From Gammaproteobacteria bacterium (GTDB lineage: Bacteria; Pseudomonadota; Gammaproteobacteria; GRL18), in contig JADGEK010000031.1 in NCBI GenBank assembly GCA_016744395.1, forward strand, positions 1 to 48,650: DNA of 48,650 nt, written 5' to 3'. The translations under genes were made by a program, and so were the position numbers. Below the pieces are notes generated by a model, which ran no database searches, was not told the origin of the DNA, and saw nothing but the letters and a program-made list of their open reading frames with translations. Position 1 is the first letter of the stretch. Each line of letters begins with the position of its first letter. Shown here piece by piece: positions 42,272-48,650 of the stretch.

Positions 42272-43192
42272 ATGGATGATCCTATTAGTATTTTATTTAA
42301 TGCAACTTTGTTTATTTTTGCCGTATTTTTGATCTGGACTTCATTTTTTGTGGTCAAGCAAAAAACAGCTGTGGTAGTTGAATTTCTTGGAAAATTCTCT
42401 TTTGTTGCGAAAGCAGGTCTGAATTTTAAACTGCCCCTGCCATTGATGATCAGAACAGACCCTATTTCATTGCAGTTGCATCAAATGAAAGAAGAAGTGT
42501 CTGTCAAAACCAAAGACAATGCCTTTGTCACCTTTCCGATATCAGTTCAGTATAAAGTTATTGAGTCCAGAATACGCGAAGCTTATTATGAATTATCCTC
42601 ACCCGTTCAACAAATATCATCCTATGTTTTAAATGTTGTCAGAACTGAAACAGCGATGTTAGCCATGGATGAGTTGTATACCAAAAAAGAAGAAATAGCG
42701 AGTGCAGTTAAATTAGAACTGCGAGCAAAAATGGCACGTTTTGGTTTTGAAATTGTCACTGTTCTTGTGGATGAACCTATGCCTTCTAAGGAAGTCAGAA
42801 TGGCTTACAATCGTGTAATTGCAGCTGAACGTGAACGGGAGTCTGCTGTTAATGAAGCAGAAGCTATCCGAATTCTTAAAATAGGGGAGGCAAAAGCGCA
42901 AGCTGAAAGTCTCGAACTTACAGCAAATGCCTATGTCAAACAACGTCAGATCTATGCTCAGGGTGCTAAAGAATCTATGGAAGCACTTTCAGTCGCTTTA
43001 CCCACTCTGAGTGCTCAGGAGGTTCTGCAGTATCTGGCTGATATGGATCATCGTGACATGCTGCGTGAAGCATCAAAAGGACCTGGGACCATATTGATTC
43101 CTCAGACAAACACCTCCAATTTAAGTGAATCAATTGCTCTATTAGAGTCGAAGTCACAAACGACTGATCTCAATTTGAGAGAAATGGCATAG
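42272..43192 (+). CDS. SPFH/band-7 (prohibitin-like) membrane protein
   Basis: 306 residues. One N-terminal membrane helix (about 8-30), an SPFH domain (about 30-190: VVKQKTAVVVEFLGKFSFVA), then a coiled coil rich in Glu/Ala (about 180-235, RVIAAERERESAVNEAEAIR). Stomatin/flotillin-type proteins form large rings that organise membrane patches and proteases. GGAG precedes the start. It heads a co-directional group with MoxR, DUF58 and TgpA genes, downstream of candidate RNA B. Confidence 0.88.
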   Translation: MDDPISILFNATLFIFAVFLIWTSFFVVKQKTAVVVEFLGKFSFVAKAGLNFKLPLPLMIRTDPISLQLHQMKEEVSVKTKDNAFVTFPISVQYKVIESRIREAYYELSSPVQQISSYVLNVVRTETAMLAMDELYTKKEEIASAVKLELRAKMARFGFEIVTVLVDEPMPSKEVRMAYNRVIAAERERESAVNEAEAIRILKIGEAKAQAESLELTANAYVKQRQIYAQGAKESMEALSVALPTLSAQEVLQYLADMDHRDMLREASKGPGTILIPQTNTSNLSESIALLESKSQTTDLNLREMA

Positions 43193-43265
43193 CCAAGTGA
43201 AAGCACAGTATTATTTTGATTTACACTTCTCTTTTTTATGTTTACGGGTGACCTAATAATCAATT

Positions 43266-44174
43266 ATGAATGATTCAATTCAAAAGCTATTAGCTCAGAT
43301 AAATCAGGTCATTGTGGGTAAAGAATGTCAGATAAAGCTGGCCTTGGCCTGCTTGTTAGCGGATGGCCACCTACTGATCGAAGACATTCCAGGTGTAGGG
43401 AAAACCACTTTATCTCAGGCATTGTCGATCAGCTGTGGTTTGGAATATAAACGAGTTCAGTTTACTTCTGATTTATTACCATCAGACATTATTGGTGTTT
43501 CCATTTTTAACCGTGATACCCATCAGTTTGACTTCAAAGCCGGGGCTGTATTTACGAATTTATTGCTCGCTGATGAAATCAATCGTGCCTCGTCTAAAAC
43601 ACAAAGTGCTTTACTCGAAGTGATGGAAGAGTATCAGGTGTCGGTTGATGGGCAATCCCATCCTTTAGATAAACCCTTTTTTGTAGTGGCCACACAAAAT
43701 TCACAAGAGCAACTTGGGACTCATCCCTTACCAGAATCACAAATGGATCGGTTTCTGATCCGAATTTCATTGGGATATCCTGGTAAGGAGCAAGAACGAG
43801 CTTTATGGCAAAGTAAAAATGGTCGACAGCAACTGGCTCACATTCAGGCTGTTATTGGTCCAGGAGATATTGTATCGTATCAGAAGGAAGTATGTGCAGT
43901 GCACTTGTCTGAAGCGGTTTATGACTATCTTGAGGATATTATTCAATATACCCGGGAAAGTGGCGTGTTTATTTACGGTTTGTCACCGCGAGCTGGGTTG
44001 GCACTCATTCAAATGACTCAGGCTTTGGCCTATCTTGAGGGGCGTGATTTTGCTTTACCAGATGATTTACAAACCGTCTTACCCTATGTGGCTAATCATC
44101 GTTTGATACCAGTCGATCCCTCTGTGTCGGATGACGTTATCACCTCACGTTTATTGGAAATTGCCATTCCTTGA
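43266..44174 (+). CDS. MoxR-family AAA+ ATPase
   Basis: 302 residues. Walker A GVGKTT (43-48), Walker B LLADEINRAS (100-109) and the MoxR block TQSALLEVMEEYQVSVDG. MoxR ATPases act as chaperones that mature or activate partner complexes, commonly together with a DUF58 protein. The DUF58 gene follows after 8 bp and the TgpA gene after that, the standard MoxR-DUF58-TgpA order. It is a different branch from the CbbQ-type ATPase at 23941. Confidence 0.92.
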   Translation: MNDSIQKLLAQINQVIVGKECQIKLALACLLADGHLLIEDIPGVGKTTLSQALSISCGLEYKRVQFTSDLLPSDIIGVSIFNRDTHQFDFKAGAVFTNLLLADEINRASSKTQSALLEVMEEYQVSVDGQSHPLDKPFFVVATQNSQEQLGTHPLPESQMDRFLIRISLGYPGKEQERALWQSKNGRQQLAHIQAVIGPGDIVSYQKEVCAVHLSEAVYDYLEDIIQYTRESGVFIYGLSPRAGLALIQMTQALAYLEGRDFALPDDLQTVLPYVANHRLIPVDPSVSDDVITSRLLEIAIP

Positions 44175-44182
44175 TATAAATT

Positions 44183-45139
44183 ATGAAAACTCTTTCCGTT
44201 CGCTTAACCACTTTTGGCCGTCTTTTTTTGTTGATCTTATTTCCCATGTTTATTGGGGCTATAAACTATAATAATAGTTTGGCTTATCTATTGGTTTTTG
44301 TCTGTCTGAGCCTTTACCTGCTGACTTTTTATCAGGGATGGCAGAATTTAAAAGACATAAAAATAAACTTATACCCACTTAATAATCAGTTTTCTGGAAA
44401 TTCAATTAATATTAATACTCAACTGCTCTGTTTGGGGGGAGTACAAAAAAATAAATATAAATTTATGACCTTAGAGTATTATTTACATCAATATTCAATT
44501 GAGCCTTCAAGTGAAGCATCAAACCTTCATTCAACAATTCAAGACAAAGTAAAACAATATAAAAAAAGCATACCTATCGTAAATTTTTTATCAGAAAAAA
44601 ATAATCAGACTGAGTTTAAAATCAAAGCGGATCGAAGAGGGTGCTATAAATTGAACAGCGCTTCCTGTACCAGTCAATATCCTTTGGCACTGTTCAAATG
44701 GACACAGAAGGCAACTTGGTCAACTCACTCAACAGCAGCACATTTTTATGTTTACCCAGAGCCTATTGACTGGCTTAAATTAGAAGTGGATCAAGAGGGA
44801 GCAATACAGAACAAAACGGGTACTGATCAATTTAAAGAATTGTCCCGTTACCAAGTTGGGGATGCATTAGCAAAAGTGTGTTGGAAAACCTATGCTAGAA
44901 CAGAACAACTTATGACAAAAAGCTTTGAAGAAGATTTTGACAAGTTACCGATAATGTTTGATTGGAATGATCTAGAACGACTGAGCACAGAACAAAAATT
45001 ATCACAATTATGCTACTGGGTAAAAAATGCGTCTCAACAGGGCTTATGCTATGGTGTAAACATGCCAGATCATATGATAGAACCCAATTCTGGTGCTGTG
45101 CATTATCATAAATGCCTTGTTGCAATGGCATTGTATTGA
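44183..45139 (+). CDS. DUF58-domain membrane protein
   Basis: 318 residues with two membrane helices near the N-terminus (about 11-30 and 32-52), an extracytoplasmic-looking beta-rich middle, and the DUF58 signature FKELSRYQVGDALAKVCWKT around residues 213-232. DUF58 proteins are partners of MoxR ATPases. It starts 8 bp after the MoxR stop and its stop overlaps the next start (TGATG), so all three are coupled. Confidence 0.85.
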   Translation: MKTLSVRLTTFGRLFLLILFPMFIGAINYNNSLAYLLVFVCLSLYLLTFYQGWQNLKDIKINLYPLNNQFSGNSININTQLLCLGGVQKNKYKFMTLEYYLHQYSIEPSSEASNLHSTIQDKVKQYKKSIPIVNFLSEKNNQTEFKIKADRRGCYKLNSASCTSQYPLALFKWTQKATWSTHSTAAHFYVYPEPIDWLKLEVDQEGAIQNKTGTDQFKELSRYQVGDALAKVCWKTYARTEQLMTKSFEEDFDKLPIMFDWNDLERLSTEQKLSQLCYWVKNASQQGLCYGVNMPDHMIEPNSGAVHYHKCLVAMALY

Positions 45140-47214
45140 TGCTGCTATTGTCTGCATCGGATAATATCAGAGTATCCACATTGGCATTAACGATGGCTGC
45201 TATCCTGCCTTATGGACTTATCTTACCCTGGCAATATATTTCTTATCTGAGTTTGCTCATAATGATACAGTTTTCAGCCATTTATTTTAAACATGACGTC
45301 ATAATTAAAAGTGAACTATTGTTAAAGTTAATTTTTATTGCTATTGGCCTGCTATTTATTGCATATTTCTGGAATCCACTAAAAATAAATGTCATTGGCA
45401 TGGCTGTTTTATGTTTGGTTTTGGCTTTAAAGCCGTTGGAATTAAAGTCTCAACGTGATCAACAAGTGTGGATTGTTTTAAGTTACTTTGCTGTGATTGC
45501 TGTACTGTTCTTTGATAGTTCATTTTTGTTATTTATCTACAGCTCATTGTTTATTATTTTTTTGACTGCTTTTGTCAGTGTCATACACTTTCCTGGTGAA
45601 ACCTTTAAAACCAGTCTGAAAAATGCAATTGGTTTATTGCTAAAAACAGCACCCATAGTTTTAATACTTTTTATTATCTTTCCTCGGTTGGGCGAACCTG
45701 TGTGGAATTTGTCTTCCGCAGCTGATAATGGGCATCTAAGTCAAAATGGTCAAGGAGTATCAGGTATTTCTAATACTTTAAATCCTGGTGATTTAAGTCA
45801 GCTTTCATTGAGTCAGGATACTGCTTTTCGGGTGCAATTTAATGGTCTTCACCCTAAACCTGAAAATTTATACTGGAGAGCGAATACCTTTTATTATACG
45901 GATGGCAAGCAATGGATTAGTGATTATTATGTCAGAAACTATTATGATTTACAGACACCAGTTACAATAAAAAAATTTACCATGCTCCCCAAAAAAAAGC
46001 TGTTTGAATACTCTATTAATCAAGATGCAAATCAAAAGCAATGGCTTTTTACATTGGGTCTTCCAGTACAATTACAATCAGTTTCTAATACACAGGTTGT
46101 ATTATCTGAGGATAATCTACTTTTAGCAAAAAATCCGATCCAGGCATCGATACAATACACTCAAAAAAGTTATACAGGGTATATGCGACCAGGGCGAGTG
46201 AATAAAAAACAACGTGCACTACAATTGCAGGCATTACAATTACCTGATGATAAAAGTAGTGTACATAGAACAATTATGTTGGCAAAACAATGGCGTGAGA
46301 CATATTCCAATGATAATGATCTTCTTTTACAGGCACTAAAATGGTTTGCCGAAGAATCATTTTTCTACAGTAGGAATGTGTTGAAGTCTGTTGTTTATCC
46401 CATTGATTCATTTTTATTTGAAGGACGTAAAGGGTATTGCGGGCATTACGCTACCGCTTTTACTTTGTTAATGCGGGCTGCAAACATACCCGCTCGGGTG
46501 GTAAGCGGTTATAGGGGAGGAGAACCCAGTGATATTGGTGATTTTTTGACCATTAAACAGGCTAATGCTCATGCATGGGTTGAAGTGTGGCTAGAAGAAG
46601 AAGGGTGGATAAGGATTGATCCGACAGCAGTCATACCGTCTGAACGCATACTTGAAGATGATCTCCTTGCTCAACGCAAATCTGAGACTACAGCACTACG
46701 TAATACACAGAAAAATCTAAGGGAAAATGATCATTCCGGATTATCCAATTATTCATCATTTAATCAGTATTTAGAATATATGGATTATTTATGGGACGTG
46801 TGGGTCATTCAATATGGACAAAGTAACCAACGCTTATTACTCACTTTTTCTGGCCTGAATAATATTATTACAGCCTTGCTAAGTATCATTGTAATATTTG
46901 TTTTTCTTTTCATTATTTTTTTCATAATTAGACGACAGAAAAAAATAATAGCCCTTGTGGACCTTTATCGATTACTTTTAAAAGTGCTTCAGGAAAACGG
47001 TTTTGATACATATCCAAATGAAGGGCCTGAGACATTAAAAAGGCGGCTGGTATCGAATCTATTGAGTCCAACACTCTGTGCAAGACACCTGAAATTAATA
47101 AGATGGCTGGATAGTTATATTAAATTGAGGTACAACAATAAGGGCAAAATACTGGATAAAAAACAAGTGATAGTGTTACAAAAGAAAATCCATTTAATTT
47201 TCTCAGATAAATAA
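45139..47214 (+). CDS. TgpA-like transmembrane transglutaminase
   Basis: About 691 residues from ATG 45139 (one-base overlap with the DUF58 stop); an in-frame ATG nine codons upstream is the alternative. Six N-terminal membrane helices (DUF3488), then a periplasmic transglutaminase-like domain with the catalytic Cys in RKGYCGHYATAFTLLMRAAN, His in ANAHAWVEVW and Asp in IRIDPTA, a further membrane helix near residue 590, and a DUF4129-like tail. It is the Pseudomonas TgpA architecture; that protein is essential there, with unknown substrate. Confidence 0.9.
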   Translation: MLLLSASDNIRVSTLALTMAAILPYGLILPWQYISYLSLLIMIQFSAIYFKHDVIIKSELLLKLIFIAIGLLFIAYFWNPLKINVIGMAVLCLVLALKPLELKSQRDQQVWIVLSYFAVIAVLFFDSSFLLFIYSSLFIIFLTAFVSVIHFPGETFKTSLKNAIGLLLKTAPIVLILFIIFPRLGEPVWNLSSAADNGHLSQNGQGVSGISNTLNPGDLSQLSLSQDTAFRVQFNGLHPKPENLYWRANTFYYTDGKQWISDYYVRNYYDLQTPVTIKKFTMLPKKKLFEYSINQDANQKQWLFTLGLPVQLQSVSNTQVVLSEDNLLLAKNPIQASIQYTQKSYTGYMRPGRVNKKQRALQLQALQLPDDKSSVHRTIMLAKQWRETYSNDNDLLLQALKWFAEESFFYSRNVLKSVVYPIDSFLFEGRKGYCGHYATAFTLLMRAANIPARVVSGYRGGEPSDIGDFLTIKQANAHAWVEVWLEEEGWIRIDPTAVIPSERILEDDLLAQRKSETTALRNTQKNLRENDHSGLSNYSSFNQYLEYMDYLWDVWVIQYGQSNQRLLLTFSGLNNIITALLSIIVIFVFLFIIFFIIRRQKKIIALVDLYRLLLKVLQENGFDTYPNEGPETLKRRLVSNLLSPTLCARHLKLIRWLDSYIKLRYNNKGKILDKKQVIVLQKKIHLIFSDK

Positions 47215-47234
47215 TTTTTTGGAGTACAAACAGA

Positions 47235-47717
47235 ATGAGTGATTTTAATTATTATATCATTGCACGTGTGGTGCACATTCTTGGCGTTGTTTTTTGGATT
47301 GGTGGTGTTGCATTTGTGACCACGATTCTGCTTCCAGCGTTGAGAAAAAATATTGGAGAGAATCAACGCCTGGTATTATTTGAATTGCTGGAAGGGCGGT
47401 TTGCTTTTCAGGCTAGAATTATCACCTTAATTACGGGTCTATCAGGCTTGTATATGATCATAGAATTAGATGCCTGGGATCGCTATTTACAGCCACAATT
47501 CTGGTGGATGCATTTAATGACATTTGTCTGGTTCATCTTTACTTTGGTGCTGTTTGTTCTTGAACCTTTGATTTTACATAAGCTCTTTCATGCTTCAGCG
47601 ATAAAAAATTCCAAACGAACTTTTACCATCTTACAAGTGATGCACATCGTCTTGCTCAGTTTAAGTCTGGTGGCTATTGCGGGTGCAATGGCTGGGGCGC
47701 ATGGTTACCTTTTTTGA
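47235..47717 (+). CDS. CopD-like four-helix membrane protein
   Basis: 160 residues with four transmembrane helices (about 8-30, 55-75, 85-108, 132-156). The start IIARVVHILGVVFWIGGVAF, with a His and a WIGG motif, matches the CopD/DUF2269-like group, some members of which handle copper or bind haem. Further histidines (WMHLMTFVW, LQVMHIVLL) lie in the helices. Function is unproven. GGAG lies 10 nt upstream. It follows the TgpA gene by 20 bp and is probably in the same operon. Confidence 0.75.
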   Translation: MSDFNYYIIARVVHILGVVFWIGGVAFVTTILLPALRKNIGENQRLVLFELLEGRFAFQARIITLITGLSGLYMIIELDAWDRYLQPQFWWMHLMTFVWFIFTLVLFVLEPLILHKLFHASAIKNSKRTFTILQVMHIVLLSLSLVAIAGAMAGAHGYLF

Positions 47718-47786
47718 GTAGGAGTTTGACTGTGAGTGATAAATATCAATGAGTAGACAATAAATTAAAATTTGTCAAAAAAATAC

Positions 47787-47827
47787 TTGCATAACGAGAA
47801 TAATTGCTTATAATGATAATCATTCTC
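47787..47827 (+). promoter_or_regulatory. Fur-box promoter cassette 12
   Basis: -35 TTGCAT (47787-47792), 16-bp spacer, -10 TATAAT (47809-47814), TATAATGATAATCATTCTC (47809-47827), identical over 19 bases to cassettes 1 and 11. Confidence 0.8.
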
Positions 47828-48133
47828 ATATAGGGAAATTCTAATGCTTCAGTCGAATCGAGTTCGATGAATCAATACATACAATCAGAAGTTGCTCAAA
47901 CTGCAGTTTCTGTTTAATTTAATCGAATGTGAGATGAGGCTTTATTATAAGACTTATTCACTAAAGAAAAAAATATATTGGGTATTTGGCTGAAATCAAT
48001 TCAAATTCAGTACAATAATCCTAATGCCGCATCGTAAGGATGCAATGAATAAATTTAAAGCATTTTTTTAACAATGGATGTAAATATTTATCATTTAGAT
48101 TCGTATTTGCATATAGATGTAAAAGGAGCATCA
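47821..48133 (+). other. Long leader or third RNA candidate after cassette 12
   Basis: About 300 nt without a supportable gene between cassette 12 and the ribosome site at 48123. Near its end, GCATC/GATGC (48029-48043) forms a small hairpin, and a T7 run lies at 48063-48069. GCCGCATCGTAA here resembles GCCGCATTGTAA at 42099 in candidate B. It may be a long leader with an attenuator, or an RNA of the same group. Confidence 0.4.
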
Positions 48134-48385
48134 ATGCCAACTTTAGAGCTCAATAAAGAAGTTTTAGATAAACTCTCAGAGTTATACGCTTCAGTCTTTG
48201 AACATGATGGCTTTGGTGAAATTCGAGTAGAAATGAAGATTCTCAGAAGAGGTCAAAAAGAAGTCATTATACACTGTGGCAAACAATACCGTTATGTCAT
48301 TGACTATAAAAATGATGAAAGCAATTCATCAAACAATCCTTTAAGCAATGAGGAAAATAAACCCCTTAATATTAAAGTGGTTTAA
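48134..48385 (+). CDS. Small protein, 83 aa, unknown
   Basis: MPTLELNKEVLDKLSELYAS then VFEHDGFGEIRVEMKILRRG. A helix followed by beta strands (QKEVIIHCGKQYRYVIDY) and a disordered Asn/Ser-rich tail. No family recognised. ATG 48134 is chosen because AAGGAG lies 5 nt upstream; an in-frame ATG at 48074 has no ribosome site. It is the first gene after Fur promoter cassette 12. Confidence 0.6.
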   Translation: MPTLELNKEVLDKLSELYASVFEHDGFGEIRVEMKILRRGQKEVIIHCGKQYRYVIDYKNDESNSSNNPLSNEENKPLNIKVV

Positions 48386-48401
48386 AACAAGAGCTTACAA
48401 T

Positions 48402-48436
48402 ATTCATTCTTTAGAGGGTAAAAATTAAGAATGAAT
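48402..48436 (+). terminator. Stem-loop after the 83-aa gene
   Basis: ATTCATTCTT (48402-48411) pairs with AAGAATGAAT (48427-48436), 15-nt loop, no T-run. A second small hairpin with CTGAC/GTCAG (48456-48470) is followed by TTTGTTTT and may be the real terminator. Confidence 0.4.
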
Positions 48437-48603
48437 TGACAAAGGACTGTCATAGCTGACGTGAGGTCAGTTTGTTTTAAATGTAGTACCCAAATGTGAT
48501 ACCAAAAAATTTATGATCGTGGTCCTGAGGCTGGAGTCGGTTGTGTTAAGAACGCTCAAATACTCAATAATGAGTAGAGCATTAATAAAAACAGGACTAA
48601 AAA

Positions 48604-48650
48604 ATGTTTAGTAAATTTAAAATTCGTGAAATGAAGAACAAGTTTGATGC
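48604..48650 (+). CDS. Start of a gene cut by the window edge
   Basis: MFSKFKIREMKNKFD, 15 complete codons with AGGA 9 nt before the ATG, then the window ends. Too short to identify. The 48437-48603 gap before it shows only the small hairpin noted for the preceding gene. Confidence 0.45.
   Translation, partial: MFSKFKIREMKNKFD

Noticed and set aside
12559..47827. Magnetosome island, suggested by iron-type regulation, cytochromes, a dynamin-like GTPase and TPR repeats
   Set aside because: No mamA, mamB/M, mamK, mamE/O or other diagnostic magnetosome gene was recognised; the TPR protein lacks a MamA-like layout.
12559..47827. Zur or PerR operators instead of Fur
   Set aside because: The sites carry NATNATNAT-type hexamers of Fur (GATAAT repeats with central ATWAT) rather than GTTATAATATAAC or TTATAATNATTATAA. 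A Fur-family relative cannot be fully excluded.
1..48650. CRISPR array, tRNA or rRNA genes
   Set aside because: No regular repeat-spacer array and no cloverleaf or rRNA-like stretch was seen on reading the intergenic regions; a covariance search would be needed to be certain.

Overview
The window reads as a chromosomal segment of an AT-rich gammaproteobacterium that probably gains energy by oxidising reduced sulfur. The main evidence is a complete aprM-aprB-aprA set (19.6-22.9 kb); AprM-type membrane anchors are typical of sulfur oxidisers rather than sulfate reducers. No genus could be fixed from the sequence, and no rRNA, tRNA or CRISPR array was seen.

Region 1 (1-6.4 kb) is an eroding accessory zone. 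It holds an IS3-family element, four or five decayed genes (HxlR regulator, membrane protein, GNAT acetyltransferase, serine hydrolase, response-regulator fragment), an intact serine-hydrolase lipoprotein, and a TetR regulator facing a DUF4336 protein across a 46-bp perfect palindrome. Region 2 (6.5-12.5 kb) is a signalling operon (Hpt-REC-REC-GGDEF protein, CHASE-PAS-PAS histidine kinase, single REC protein) followed by a MATE exporter.

Region 3 (12.5-48 kb) is unusual. Nearly every transcription unit starts at a sequence matching the Fur operator GATAATGATWATCATTATC (12 sites at 14-18 of 19 positions), usually overlapping a recognisable -35/-10 promoter. Four sites share one cassette, TTGNNT-N16-TATAATGATAATNATTNTC. 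Units under these sites are: a Cys/His-rich small protein, a 70-aa protein, a FbpA-like Fe(III)-binding protein and a GGDEF-EAL protein; several small proteins; a 245-aa unknown; aprMBA with a 130-aa unknown, a SlyD-like protein and a CbbQ/CbbO-type MoxR-VWA pair; a CBS protein; a 723-aa helical-repeat protein; a TolB-like propeller with an M1-M28-PDZ peptidase; a b-type cytochrome, five-haem cytochrome c, pseudopilin and ferredoxin/flavin reductase; and an SPFH-MoxR-DUF58-TgpA cluster. Two of the promoters are followed by about 230 nt without a gene and then a strong terminator built on the same stem (GCCAGACT/AGTCTGGC), suggesting paralogous iron-regulated small RNAs or leaders.

My working picture is an iron-responsive island that links iron status to sulfur oxidation (APS reductase and a dedicated maturation set), to an electron-transfer chain possibly reaching the cell surface, and to c-di-GMP signalling through an iron-binding protein. 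The regulator assignment (Fur) rests on motif match only. No fur gene, ferric ABC permease/ATPase, sat, dsr, sox or rubisco gene lies in the window.
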